Positions 17,113 to 29,185 of a DNA stretch of 64,000 nt are shown here, one piece after another. The stretch is from contig NZ_FZNP01000023.1 in assembly GCF_900188105.1 (NCBI RefSeq), forward strand, positions 1-64,000, read 5' to 3'. The translations under genes were made by a program, and so were the position numbers. The DNA comes from Actinomadura mexicana. Its GTDB lineage: Bacteria; Actinomycetota; Actinomycetes; Streptosporangiales; Streptosporangiaceae. The notes beneath the pieces are model-generated. The model ran no database searches, was not told the origin of the DNA, and worked only from the letters and a program-made list of their open reading frames with translations. Within the stretch, counting starts at the first letter, position 1. Each line of letters opens with the position of its first letter.

Positions 17113-17190
17113 CTCGTACGGTGTTCGAGTGAACTCGCACACTGTACGACTGTTCTCGCACGGTGTTCAAGTCCCGGTACCCTGTACGAG
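17113..17190. promoter_or_regulatory. Tandem TetR operator array in the MFS/tetR divergent promoter
   Basis: Four 17-bp boxes of the form CTCGnACnSTGTnCGAG follow each other: 17113-17129 (CTCGTACGGTGTTCGAG), 17134-17150 (CTCGCACACTGTACGAC), 17155-17171 (CTCGCACGGTGTTCAAG) and 17174-17190 (right half CTGTACGAG intact). The first three repeat every 21 bp, two helical turns, so bound dimers would lie on one face of the DNA. Confidence 0.7.
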
Positions 17191-17208
17191 AGCGGGAGGG
17201 GCATGCCG

Positions 17209-17922
17209 ATGGCCGAGGAGAACAGGGCGCCGTCCGTCTGGGTGCGGCCGGAGCGAGCGCGGCGCGCCCAGCCCGCCCTCAGCCGGCCGCAGATCGTCGA
17301 CGCCGCGCTCGACCTGCTCGACGCCGAGGGGCTGGACGGGCTCAGCATGCGCCGCCTCGGCACCCGCCTGAACTCGGGCGCGACGTCGGTGTACTGGCAC
17401 GTGGCGAACAAGGACGAGCTGCTGGAGCTCGCCCTCGACCGGGTCATGGCCGAGGTGGCGGTCCCGTCCGGGGAAGGCTGGCGGTCCGCCGCGACCGGCT
17501 ACGCGCGCAGCCTCCGCACGATGATCAAGCGGCATCCGTGGACGGTGACGCTGTTCGGCGGCCGCCCGATGATCGGCCCGAACGCGACCCGCGTCCTGGA
17601 CGAGGTCCTCGCCGCGTTCGGGTCCGCCGGGTTCACCGGATTCGACCTCGAGTACGCCTGGTCGGCGGTGGTCGACTACGTCATCGGCGCGGCCGGCAGC
17701 GAGGCGAGCTGGCAGCGCGCCCAGCCCGGCACGTCCGCCGCCGAATGGGTCGAGAACCTCGGCTCCTACCTGGGCCGGCTGGACGAGGAGCGGCCCGGCC
17801 TCGCGTCCCACATCCGCGAGATCTGGATGAAGGAGACCGGCGACGTCCTGGAGGGCCGCTTCGCGTTCGGGCTCGCCTGCGTCCTCGACGGCCTGGAAGC
17901 CCGCAGGCCCCCCGCCCGGTAG
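17209..17922 (+). CDS. TetR-family transcriptional regulator
   Basis: A 237-residue repressor. The N-terminal helix-turn-helix is seen at about residues 20-65 (RPQIVDAALDLLDAEGLDGL, then SGATSVYWHVANKDELLELA), followed by an all-helical ligand domain of the TetR_C_1 type (WTVTLFGGRPMIGPNATRVL). Tetracycline-repressor-type relatives usually control an adjacent exporter, as here. The ATG at 17209 lies about 8 bp after GGGAGGGG; the in-frame ATG at 17203 is too close to it. Autoregulation through the boxes at 17113-17190 is likely. The stop codon sits in the loop of a perfect hairpin. Confidence 0.88.
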   Translation: MAEENRAPSVWVRPERARRAQPALSRPQIVDAALDLLDAEGLDGLSMRRLGTRLNSGATSVYWHVANKDELLELALDRVMAEVAVPSGEGWRSAATGYARSLRTMIKRHPWTVTLFGGRPMIGPNATRVLDEVLAAFGSAGFTGFDLEYAWSAVVDYVIGAAGSEASWQRAQPGTSAAEWVENLGSYLGRLDEERPGLASHIREIWMKETGDVLEGRFAFGLACVLDGLEARRPPAR

Positions 17923-17938
17923 CGGGCGGGGGGCCTGC
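17903..17938. terminator. 16-bp perfect hairpin spanning the tetR stop codon
   Basis: The left arm 17903-17918 (GCAGGCCCCCCGCCCG) pairs perfectly with 17923-17938 around the 4-base loop GTAG, which contains the TAG stop of the regulator. It ends 23 bp before the stop of the minus-strand gene at 17961, so it can terminate transcripts from both sides. Confidence 0.8.
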
Positions 17939-17960
17939 GCGCAAGCCGGTCATGACCGGG

Positions 17961-19187
17961 TCAGAAGGGCAGCTCCGCGGGCGGCTTCGGCTTGGCGTCG
18001 GTCCACCCCGCCCCGCGAACGGCCTGGTACTCGATGACGAAGCCCGGCTTCATCCGCGCGTACGGACCGCCCGGCCGGGTCAGCACGTACTGCCGGGAGA
18101 GCAGCGCGCCGGTCCGCTCGTCGAAGACGATCGTCTGGCGGGCGCGGTAGGTGCCCTGCTCGGCCTCCGGCGTGCCGTACTCCCCCGTGACCGTGACGGC
18201 GCGGTCCCCGGAGGCCAGCGCGACGCCGCGGCGGCCCAGCGGGTCGGTGACGCGGCCGATCGCGTGGACGCCCGGCTGCGCGGCCAGCGCCTTCATCAGG
18301 CCCGACCGCACCTTCGGCGGCATCGGCGTGCCGAGGAGCCCCGCCACCCGCATGATCTTGAGGGTGGCGGCCTGCCCGGGCCGCAGCCGCGACTGCTCCG
18401 CCTTCGCCCGCTTCGGGTCCAGGCCCGCCCCCTTCTGCATCAGGTCGTCACCCAGGAACATCTCGGCGAGCTTGGCCGGGTCGGTCGGCAGGTTCCGCAG
18501 CTCCTCGACCGACTTTTTCATGAACGTCCCGCCTCCCTCCCGGTCGAGGCCCACCTCGGGCCCTTCCGACCGCCACCGGGTCGCCTTGGTGGTGTAGGTG
18601 GAGTAGTGGTCGTTGGACCAGACGCGGATGGCCGACGGCGACCCGGCCTTGCGCCACAGCGCCTCGTCCTCCGGGGTCTGCGGACGGGCCGGCAGGTCAC
18701 GGGCGTAGTACGCCTCCCCCATGCCCTTCCTCGCCCCGGCCCAGTCGAACGTCTCGTCGTGCGCACCGAAGATCGCGTACGTTCCGGTCCGCGCCCGCAC
18801 CACGTAGGCCTGACCGCTGATCCTCTCCGCGGACCAGTAGTTGCCCGTCGGCTGCTCGGCGGCCTTGTCCGCCGCCACGAGCACCGCCTGCCTGCCCAGG
18901 TCGACGGCGGCGGGCGGCGCGTCCGGCGGCGAACCCGGCGAACCCTGGCCGGTGGCCACGATGGCGACGGCCGCCGCCGCTCCGGCCGCGACGAGCCCCG
19001 CGCCCAACTGGACCGGCCGGCCGAAGCGCCGCCGTCCCGACCTGGACGGCCGGACGCGCGCGCCGCCCGGCGCCATCGCCCTCTCCAGCCTGGCCAGCGC
19101 CCGCGCCGACGCCTCCGCCGACGGGGGCGGCGGCTCGCCCAGCAGCCGGCGGACCCGGGCCGTCTCGTTCATGTCGATCTCGTTCAC
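17961..19187 (-). CDS. CU044_5270-type membrane protein, probable sigma-factor partner
   Basis: A 408-residue protein with a cytosolic N-terminus (about 60 residues, starting with a short Asn/Glu motif), one transmembrane helix (VQLGAGLVAAGAAAAVAIVA, about residues 60-80) and a large exported domain. Proteins of this layout are regularly encoded directly after an ECF sigma gene in actinobacteria and are thought to act as anti-sigma-like sensors. The GTG start overlaps the sigma stop (GTGA), showing translational coupling. The C-terminal domain ends in the family-typical FVIEYQAVRGAGWTDAKP. No zinc-binding HxxxCxxC motif is seen, so the contact with sigma must differ from classical ZAS anti-sigma proteins. 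Confidence 0.78.
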   Translation of the reverse strand: MNEIDMNETARVRRLLGEPPPPSAEASARALARLERAMAPGGARVRPSRSGRRRFGRPVQLGAGLVAAGAAAAVAIVATGQGSPGSPPDAPPAAVDLGRQAVLVAADKAAEQPTGNYWSAERISGQAYVVRARTGTYAIFGAHDETFDWAGARKGMGEAYYARDLPARPQTPEDEALWRKAGSPSAIRVWSNDHYSTYTTKATRWRSEGPEVGLDREGGGTFMKKSVEELRNLPTDPAKLAEMFLGDDLMQKGAGLDPKRAKAEQSRLRPGQAATLKIMRVAGLLGTPMPPKVRSGLMKALAAQPGVHAIGRVTDPLGRRGVALASGDRAVTVTGEYGTPEAEQGTYRARQTIVFDERTGALLSRQYVLTRPGGPYARMKPGFVIEYQAVRGAGWTDAKPKPPAELPF

Positions 19188-19840
19188 GCGGGCGTCTCCT
19201 CAACGATCAGCGCGGGATTGGTTCCACCGAGCGACTCCCTCAGGCGGCGCCGGGCGCGGTGCAGGCGGGACGCGACGGTGCCCGTCTTGAGGCCGAGCGC
19301 CTGCCCGACCTCCTCGTAGGTCAGGTCGGCCAGCGCCACCAGCAGCAGGACGTCCCGATCCCCCCGCGGCAGCCGGGCCAGCGCGTCGGCGAGGTCCGCG
19401 CCCGCGCCGCCCGCCGTGACGCGCGCCGTGACCCGGTCCTCGTGGCCGTGCTGGACGTGCTCGGCGGGCGTGCGCGCCAGCGCCCGGAAGCGGCGGCCCT
19501 CCGTCCGCCGGTGCAGCCCGATCAGCCGGGTCGCGATGCCGTACAGCCACGGGCGGACCGTGCCGCGGTCGGGATCGAACCGGCCGCGCTTGTTGAACGC
19601 GGCGAGGAAGGTCTCGGCGGCGATGTCGTCCGCCGCGTCGGCGCCGAGGCGCCGCGCCGCGTACCCGTGGATCGCGGAGAAGTGGCGGTGGAAGATCTCC
19701 GCGAACGCGGCGGGCTCGTGCCGCGACCGCACGATCGCCGCCGCGTCCGCCGCGTCCGAGGCGTCCGAGGCGTCGGAGCCGGACGCGTCCGGCTCCGCAC
19801 CGGACCGGGACCCGGGATCCGGCGGGTGGTGGTGGGCCAT
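19184..19840 (-). CDS. ECF RNA polymerase sigma factor
   Basis: A 218-residue group 4 sigma factor. Sigma2 spans about residues 35-105 (FAEIFHRHFSAIHGYAARRL, AAETFLAAFN, PWLYGIATRL) and recognises the -10. Sigma4 lies at about 150-215 (LPRGDRDVLLLVALADLTYE, then VGQALGLKTGTVASRLHRAR) and recognises the -35. The ATG at 19840 is chosen for GAGGA upstream; a GTG at 19876 would add 12 unconserved residues. An Asp/Ser/Ala-rich N-terminal run precedes sigma2. It forms a two-gene operon with the membrane protein that follows (4-bp overlap). Confidence 0.88.
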   Translation of the reverse strand: MAHHHPPDPGSRSGAEPDASGSDASDASDAADAAAIVRSRHEPAAFAEIFHRHFSAIHGYAARRLGADAADDIAAETFLAAFNKRGRFDPDRGTVRPWLYGIATRLIGLHRRTEGRRFRALARTPAEHVQHGHEDRVTARVTAGGAGADLADALARLPRGDRDVLLLVALADLTYEEVGQALGLKTGTVASRLHRARRRLRESLGGTNPALIVEETPA

Positions 19841-20145
19841 GGGGTGATCCTCGTCGTCGGGGGAGTGCTCGGTCACCCGTTGTCAACCGATCCCCCGATC
19901 ACCCTTCACGCGCATGCGCCCTCCGCCCGGACAACGAGCCGGATATCGCGGACAGGGCCGGGAACCGGAATAGGGCGCTCACTCGTCCTGTTGTAGAGGT
20001 CGTCAGCAAAGTTGAGTCCGGCCGACTCAAGTCATTTGACAAGGACGAGGACGCCGGGCAACCTAGCGGACAGAAGACTCAACCGGCCGCGCCTCGGGGG
20101 CGACCGGGGCTGCGATAACACCGGATACGACGGAGGACGAGAAAC
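19841..20145. other. Divergent promoter region, ECF sigma / dnaK
   Basis: This gap holds the promoters of the minus-strand sigma factor and the plus-strand dnaK operon. The only firm element is the HAIR operator at 20011-20031; a stray half-site (ACTCAA) follows near 20090. TTGACA/TATAAT-like spacing is not obvious on either strand. Confidence 0.45.
20011..20031. promoter_or_regulatory. HAIR operator (HspR-binding inverted repeat)
   Basis: GTTGAGT-CCGGCCG-ACTCAAG matches the actinobacterial HAIR consensus CTTGAGT-N7-ACTCAAG at 13 of 14 defined positions. It lies 115 bp before dnaK, and HspR is encoded three genes downstream, giving autoregulated heat-shock repression. HspR binding with DnaK as co-repressor is known from Streptomyces and Mycobacterium. 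Confidence 0.9.
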
Positions 20146-22007
<1,862 letters not shown>

Positions 22008-22011
<4 letters not shown>

Positions 22012-22661
22012 CGTCCTCTCCCAGCGGGGGCGAGGAGAAGGAGGGCCCGGTGATCCGCGACAAGCGGCGCATCGATCCCGAGACGGGGGAGGTCCGGGCG
22101 CAGGCGGGGGAGTCCCCGCCGGCCCCGGAGGCCCCGGTGGACGGGGGCGGCGCCAAGGCCACGGGCGAGGAGGACTCCTCGTTGAAGACCCAGCTGGCGG
22201 AGCGGCTCGCCGACCTCCAGCGCCTCAAGGCGGAGTACGACAACTACCGCAAGCGCGTCGAGCGCGACCGGGTCGCGGTCCGCGAGCAGGCCCTCGGGCA
22301 GGTGCTGTCCGAGCTGCTCCCGGTGCTGGACGACATCGGCCGCGCCCGGGACCACGAGGAGCTCACCGGCGGGTTCAAGTCCGTCGCGGAGAGCCTTGAG
22401 GCGGTCACCGGCAAGCTCGGCCTGGAGCGGTACGGGGAGAAGGGCGAGCCCTTCGACCCGGTCGTGCACGAGGCGCTGATGCACTCGCTCTCGGCCGAGG
22501 TGACCGAGACGAGCGTCACCGACGTCCTGCAGCCCGGCTACCGGATCGGCGAGCGGGTCCTGCGGCCCGCCCGCGTGGCGGTGGCCGACCCCGACCCGGA
22601 CTCCGCAGCCGGCGAGCCCGGCGGCGGGCCGGGCGACGCGGACGACGAACCGGACGAATGA
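22008..22661 (+). CDS. grpE: Nucleotide exchange factor GrpE
   Basis: A 217-residue DnaK co-chaperone that releases ADP. After a disordered acidic N-terminus (about 55 residues) comes the long coiled coil (LADLQRLKAEYDNYRKRVER), then the small C-terminal beta-domain with the conserved VDPxxHEA-like segment, here FDPVVHEALMHS. The GTG start overlaps the dnaK stop (GTGA), so the two are translationally coupled. The C-terminal 35 residues are Gly/Asp-rich and probably disordered. A perfect 11-bp hairpin follows the stop, which could reduce transcription into dnaJ. Confidence 0.95.
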
Positions 22662-22667
22662 TCCCCA

Positions 22668-22693
22668 GGGGCCCGCCCGCGAGGGCGGGCCCC
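22668..22693 (+). terminator. Perfect hairpin between grpE and dnaJ (terminator or attenuator)
   Basis: GGGGCCCGCCC pairs with GGGCGGGCCCC around a GCGA tetraloop (GNRA type), 6 bp after the grpE stop and 51 bp before dnaJ. Inside an operon this probably tunes the dnaJ:dnaK ratio or protects the 3' end of the upstream mRNA; full termination would need a second promoter, which is not visible. Confidence 0.6.
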
Positions 22694-22744
22694 GCGAGGG
22701 CCTGAAGACATGTGGCAAGTGGCGATAGCAGAAGGCGGGGCGCC

Positions 22745-23923
22745 GTGAGCACCAAGGACTACCTGGAGAAGGACTACTACAAGGTCCTCGGTGTCGCGAA
22801 GACGGCCTCGCAGGAGGAGATCAAGAAGTCCTACCGGAAGCTGGCCCGCAAGTACCACCCGGACGCCAACAAGGGCGACGCCGAGGCCGAGGACCGCTTC
22901 AAGGAGGTCTCGGAGGCCTACGACGTCCTGTCCGACGAGAAGCGCCGCAAGGAGTACGACGCGGTGCGCTCGATGCCGGGCGGTTTCCGCGGGCAGCAGG
23001 GGGGCGGGTTCGGCTTCGACCTCGGCGACCTGTTCGGCCAGACCGGCGGCGGGACGCAGCCGGGCGGCGCCGGGGAGCGCATCGGCGACCTGTTCGGCGG
23101 CCTGTTCGGCGGGCGCGGCGGCGCCGGCGGCGGCACCCGCACGGCGGGGACGCGGCGCGCGCGGCGCGGCGCGGACGTCGAGACCGAGGTGACCCTGTCG
23201 TTCGGCCGCGCGATGGACGGCGTCACCGTGCCGATCAAGCTGACCAGCGAGGCGGCCTGCAACGGCTGCCACGGGACGGGCGCCAAGGCCGGCACCGTGC
23301 CGCGGGTGTGCCCGAACTGCGAGGGCACCGGGCACGAGACCCGCAACCTCGGCAACTTCGGCTTCCAGGAGCCGTGCAAGGAGTGCCGCGGCCGGGGCCT
23401 GGTCGTGGACGACCCGTGCCCGATCTGCCACGGCAGCGGCCGCGCGACCGGCACCCGGACGATCCAGGCCCGCATCCCGGCGGGCGTCGCGGACGGGCAG
23501 AAGATCCGGCTGAAGGGCAAGGGCGCGCCCGGCGAGAACGGCGGCACGGCCGGCGACCTGTACGTGAACATCAAGGTGCTGCCGCACAAGGTGTTCGGGC
23601 GCAGCGGCGACAACCTGACGCTGACCATCCCGGTGACCTTCCCCGAGGCAGCGCTCGGCGGCGAGATCCGGGTGCCGACCTTCCAGGGGCAGCCCGTCAC
23701 GCTGAAGCTGCCGGAGGGCACTCCCAACGGCCGCAGGTTCCGCGTGAAGGGCCGGGGCGCGCCGCGGCGCGACGGCACGAAGGGCGACCTGCTGGTCACC
23801 GTCGACGTGCACGTCCCGCAGAAGCTGGACGAGCAGTCGCGCGAGGCGCTCGACCGGCTCCGGACGGCGGGCGCCGGCGAGGACCTGCGCGCCGACCTGC
23901 TCCAGCAGGCCAGACAGGAGTGA
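22745..23923 (+). CDS. dnaJ: Chaperone DnaJ (type I Hsp40)
   Basis: A 392-residue co-chaperone that stimulates the DnaK ATPase. The J-domain has the HPD motif in ARKYHPDANKG (about residues 35-45). A Gly/Phe-rich linker follows, then a zinc domain of four CxxCxGxG-type repeats (CNGCHGTG, CPNCEGTG, CKECRGRG, CPICHGSG), so this is a full-length type I protein. The GTG at 22745 gives the expected start just before KDYYKVLGV; the open frame extends 11 codons upstream without support. hspR starts 5 bp after its stop, with the ribosome binding site lying inside the dnaJ end. Confidence 0.96.
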   Translation: MSTKDYLEKDYYKVLGVAKTASQEEIKKSYRKLARKYHPDANKGDAEAEDRFKEVSEAYDVLSDEKRRKEYDAVRSMPGGFRGQQGGGFGFDLGDLFGQTGGGTQPGGAGERIGDLFGGLFGGRGGAGGGTRTAGTRRARRGADVETEVTLSFGRAMDGVTVPIKLTSEAACNGCHGTGAKAGTVPRVCPNCEGTGHETRNLGNFGFQEPCKECRGRGLVVDDPCPICHGSGRATGTRTIQARIPAGVADGQKIRLKGKGAPGENGGTAGDLYVNIKVLPHKVFGRSGDNLTLTIPVTFPEAALGGEIRVPTFQGQPVTLKLPEGTPNGRRFRVKGRGAPRRDGTKGDLLVTVDVHVPQKLDEQSREALDRLRTAGAGEDLRADLLQQARQE

Positions 23924-23928
23924 TCTTC

Positions 23929-24375
23929 GTGGATCCCTTCGGCGACGACACCCCGGTCTACGTGATCTCCGTGGCGGCGCAGCTGTCCGGGCTGCACCCG
24001 CAGACGCTGCGCACCTACGACCGGATGGGCCTGGTGTCCCCCGGTCGGACGGCGGGCCGGGGACGCCGCTACTCGATGCGGGACATCGTGATGCTCCGCG
24101 AGATCCAGCGGCTCTCCCAGGAGGAGGGCATCAACCTGTCCGGCATCAAGCACATCCTCGAGTTGCAGCGCGACAACGTGCGGCTCCGCGAGGAGCTCAC
24201 CAAGGCGCACGCGGCGCTGGAGGAGCTCGCGAACGAACTCGAATCGACCCGTGCGGTCGCGGCGCGGCTGGCGCAGCAGCGGCGGCACGGGGAACCGGGC
24301 GGCACTCCCGGCGCCGACCTCGTGCCCATCAGGCATACGAGCGTCGTCGTGTGGCACGAGCGCAACTCGGATTGA
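23929..24375 (+). CDS. hspR: Heat-shock repressor HspR (MerR family)
   Basis: A 148-residue MerR-type regulator that represses the dnaK operon through HAIR sites. The winged helix-turn-helix is seen in VYVISVAAQLSGLHPQTLRT and SPGRTAGRGRRYSMRDIVML, followed by a coiled coil (ILELQRDNVRLREEL) and a hydrophobic C-terminal tail ending SVVVWHERN. The GTG at 23929 lies 8 bp after AGGAG; a GTG at 23920 overlapping the dnaJ stop is a possible alternative. A good HAIR site is found only upstream of dnaK, none directly before clpB. Confidence 0.93.
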   Translation: MDPFGDDTPVYVISVAAQLSGLHPQTLRTYDRMGLVSPGRTAGRGRRYSMRDIVMLREIQRLSQEEGINLSGIKHILELQRDNVRLREELTKAHAALEELANELESTRAVAARLAQQRRHGEPGGTPGADLVPIRHTSVVVWHERNSD

Positions 24376-24395
24376 GCAAGGGCAGTTGTCGGGGG

Positions 24396-24413
24396 TCTGG
24401 GGGGTCCCCCAGA
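24396..24413 (+). terminator. Short G/C hairpin between hspR and clpB
   Basis: TCTGGGG and CCCCAGA flank a short G-G-T-C centre, 20 bp after hspR and 26 bp before clpB. It may be a weak terminator or processing site. Because clpB has no HAIR site of its own, read-through from the dnaK promoter would place it under HspR control. Confidence 0.45.
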
Positions 24414-24438
24414 TGGAACACGGCTACGGGGTGGGGTC

Positions 24439-27036
<2,598 letters not shown>

Positions 27037-27045
27037 CGTGCCGGA

Positions 27046-27076
27046 GGCGGCCCCGGGGGTCCTCCCCGGGGCCGCC
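27046..27076. terminator. Bidirectional terminator after clpB
   Basis: GGCGGCCCCGGGG (27046-27058) pairs perfectly with CCCCGGGGCCGCC (27064-27076) around GTCCT, between the stops of clpB and the convergent LC7 gene. Confidence 0.85.
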
Positions 27077-27087
27077 TTCGCGGTGCG

Positions 27088-27459
27088 TCAGATCTCGAGG
27101 TTCTCCTCGATCTCGCGGAGGCGGTGGCGGGCCAGCGCCAGGTTTCCGCGGGTGCGGTCGAGGGCCATGTAGAGGAACAGCCCCTTGCCCTTGCGGCCGG
27201 TGACCGGCCGGATGACGTGGTACTGGCTGGAGATGCTGATGAGGATGTCCTCGATCTCCTCCTTGATGCCGAGCTGGTCCATCGTGCGGAGCTTGGCGCG
27301 CACCACCTCGGTGTTCCCTGCGGCCGCGACCTGCAGGTCGAGGGTCTTGGAACTGCCGAGCTGGCCGAGGGCCATCCCGCTGTTGTAGTCGACGACGGCG
27401 ACGCCGATGGCCCCGTCGATCGTCATCATGTCCTTGAGGGCGAGATCGAGGTTGGACAT
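27088..27459 (-). CDS. Roadblock/LC7-domain protein C
   Basis: A 123-residue single-domain protein of the Roadblock/LC7 (longin-like) fold, a family that regulates small Ras-like GTPases such as MglA or the conservon GTPases. The pattern helix-strand-strand (MMTIDGAIGVAVVDYNSGMAL), a middle helix and a closing helix DRTRGNLALARHRLREIEEN is clear. It is closely similar to the first protein of this cluster (28712-29095: MMTIPGARRV… and DREKGNIALARLRMRDL), pointing to an internal duplication. It is the last gene of a four-gene minus-strand run that lacks any GTPase or kinase. Function unknown. Confidence 0.83.
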   Translation of the reverse strand: MSNLDLALKDMMTIDGAIGVAVVDYNSGMALGQLGSSKTLDLQVAAAGNTEVVRAKLRTMDQLGIKEEIEDILISISSQYHVIRPVTGRKGKGLFLYMALDRTRGNLALARHRLREIEENLEI

Positions 27460-27512
27460 GGGTGCTCCCCTTTCCTGGTCGTGGGTGTTTCGTGGTGGTG
27501 CGTGCCGCGCCG

Positions 27513-27995
27513 TCAGGGACGGCGCGTGCCCGTGAGGCAGGCGGCGACGGCGCGGGCGGCGGGCCGCGACTCCAGGTGGAGGCGGCCCACGTTGACGTCC
27601 GGATCCGCGAGGACGGTGAGGGACGCGGTGGGGCCGGCGGCGTAGATGACCACGTAGCCGTCCACGCCGCGGATCACGACCTCGTGGAAGGCGCCGCCGT
27701 GCGCGGTCTGCGCGATCCGGTGCGCGAGGGACAGGCCCGTCGCCGTCACGGCCGCCATGCCGGCGGGTTCGACCGATCCGGGCAGGTCGTGCGCGATGAG
27801 CAGCCCGTCCACGGAGGCCACGAGGCTCCCGTTGAGCTGCGGGACGCGGGCCCGCAGCGACCTCAGCTCGGCCGCCACCGCCTGCCCGGTCGCCCGCACC
27901 GCCGCGGCCCCCGCGGGCCCCGCGTCCGGCGCGCCCGGTATGCCCGCCCCCGCTCGTTTCGCCACCTTCGCCAGCCTTTCGATCAAGTGAGCCAC
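27513..27995 (-). CDS. Roadblock/LC7-domain protein B
   Basis: A 160-residue protein with an N-terminal Ala/Gly-rich helix (residues 1-40) followed by a Roadblock/LC7 domain: VPQLNGSLVASVDGLLIAHDL, then TGLSLAHRIAQTAHGGAFHEVVIRG and YVVIYAAGPTASLTVLAD. The LNG-x-x-x-S-x-DG core is typical of the COG2018-type LC7 proteins found in actinobacterial conservons. It ends with a Cys-containing tail. It is separated by 16 bp from the upstream DUF4388-like gene and by 53 bp from the next LC7 gene, so the four are probably one transcript. Confidence 0.8.
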   Translation of the reverse strand: MAHLIERLAKVAKRAGAGIPGAPDAGPAGAAAVRATGQAVAAELRSLRARVPQLNGSLVASVDGLLIAHDLPGSVEPAGMAAVTATGLSLAHRIAQTAHGGAFHEVVIRGVDGYVVIYAAGPTASLTVLADPDVNVGRLHLESRPAARAVAACLTGTRRP

Positions 27996-28011
27996 CCGGT
28001 CCCCAGCACGG

Positions 28012-28710
28012 TCAGCGGAGCTCCACCAGCGCCGCGTGGAGCCGGACGAGCAGGTCGTGGTCGGTGGGCGCCCAGTCGGCGGTGACCTCGTCCCGGACCG
28101 GCGCGGCGCCGACCTCGTCCCGGACCGGCGCGGCGCCGGGCCCGTCCGGCGGACCGGTCCGCACCAGCGACGCCGCGGCGAGCCCGCGCACGGCGAGCAG
28201 GCAGGCGAACACCGTCCGCCCGAGCTCGGGGGCCAGCTGCGCGGGGGTGCGCCGACCGTCGGCGTTGAGCAGGATCTCCGCCTGGAGGCCGGTCAGGATG
28301 ACGCGCTGCCGCCTGACGCGCCGGACCGGCACCACCGGCGCGGCGTCCACGCTCCCGTCGGGCCAGGCGGCGTCGAGGAGGGCGCGGCGGCGGCGCTGCT
28401 CGTGGACGAGCGTCGCCACGGTGACCCGCCGGGAGCCGCCGCTCGGCGGCCCCTCGGTGAACGCCGGCTCGGCCCGCGAGGCCAGCAGGAGGCAGGCGGC
28501 GTCGAACATCGCGAGCAGCGCCGCCAGTTCCGGGTCGGGCCCGTCCGGCAGGTCGCCGGGACCCGGCGTGTGCCGGCTCTCGGCGAGGGTGACGGCCCCG
28601 CGGTCGACGTGGAACGCGCCGTCGCCGCCCACCCGCAGCAGGCCGGTGGCCTTCTCCCGTTCCAGCGCCGCCAGGGCTCCGGCGACCCGTCCCTTGTCCG
28701 CATCCGCCAT
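28012..28710 (-). CDS. DUF4388/PATAN-like protein with winged-helix-like C-terminus
   Basis: A 232-residue protein. Residues 1-50 resemble the DUF4388/PATAN signalling domain (ALEREKATGLLRVGGDGAFH, then VDRGAVTLAES). Residues about 135-185 look like a small winged helix (VILTGLQAEILLNADGRRTP and ELGRTVFACLLAVRGLAAAS), similar in outline to the DUF742 partner of conservon LC7 proteins. Between them is a helical region with Cys/Leu-rich stretches. It starts 1 bp after the preceding LC7 stop, so translation is coupled. A 9-residue exact tandem repeat (GAAPVRDEV) lies near the C-terminus. Assignment of both domains is tentative. Confidence 0.6.
   Translation of the reverse strand: MADADKGRVAGALAALEREKATGLLRVGGDGAFHVDRGAVTLAESRHTPGPGDLPDGPDPELAALLAMFDAACLLLASRAEPAFTEGPPSGGSRRVTVATLVHEQRRRRALLDAAWPDGSVDAAPVVPVRRVRRQRVILTGLQAEILLNADGRRTPAQLAPELGRTVFACLLAVRGLAAASLVRTGPPDGPGAAPVRDEVGAAPVRDEVTADWAPTDHDLLVRLHAALVELR
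28084..28137. repeat. Two exact 27-bp tandem copies inside the DUF4388-like gene
   Basis: Positions 28084-28110 and 28111-28137 are identical, starting GACCTCGTCCCGGACC, and encode a duplicated 9-residue unit near the C-terminus. The perfect match implies a recent slippage event that keeps the reading frame, so copy number may vary between strains. Confidence 0.85.
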
Positions 28711-28711
28711 G

Positions 28712-29095
28712 TCATCCGCCCGTGATATCGCCGAGGAGGTCGCGCATGCGGAGCCGGGCGAGCGCGATGTTGCCCTTTTCCCGATCGAGCAGTAAATGGA
28801 CGAAGAGGTGCCCGTCGAGATTCGCTCCGGTCAGGGCCAGCAAGTGATATCCGTCCGTTCCGCAAACGATGATCTCCTCGACGTCGTCCCCCGCCGCGGT
28901 GGCGCTGAGCGCCGGCGACGCCAGCACCGCCCGCACCACGTCGGTCGCGCCGGCCGCGTCCTCGTGCTGGTCGAGGACGTCCTCCCGGCCGGCCGCCGCC
29001 ACGGCGAGCCCGCTGGCGCAGTCGACCAGCGTGACCCGCCGCGCCCCCGGAATGGTCATCATCGACGCGAGGCACCCGTCAATGCCCAAGCCCAT
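28712..29095 (-). CDS. Roadblock/LC7-domain protein A
   Basis: A 127-residue Roadblock/LC7 protein, paralogous to the one at 27088 (shared MMTI-x-GA start, central helix, and a closing helix DREKGNIALARLRMRDLLGD). The ATG at 29095 is chosen because GGTGGGG lies just upstream and the product then aligns end to end with the paralogue. The frame stays open to 29185 but through an A/T-rich, promoter-like stretch. It is the first gene of the four-gene LC7 run and overlaps nothing upstream; GGTAT/ATACC repeats lie about 95-115 bp before the start. Confidence 0.8.
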   Translation of the reverse strand: MGLGIDGCLASMMTIPGARRVTLVDCASGLAVAAAGREDVLDQHEDAAGATDVVRAVLASPALSATAAGDDVEEIIVCGTDGYHLLALTGANLDGHLFVHLLLDREKGNIALARLRMRDLLGDITGG

Positions 29096-29185
29096 TTCCC
29101 CACCGAATGAGAGTTGCAAGAACTCGACCATAGCCAGAACATTGCCGCCCGCAACGCCAATCCATAAATTTCCCGCGACAATCAT

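Noticed and set aside
24376..24438. HAIR operator directly upstream of clpB
   Set aside because: Inspected for CTTGAGT/ACTCAAG; neither arm is present. Only a G/C hairpin occurs.
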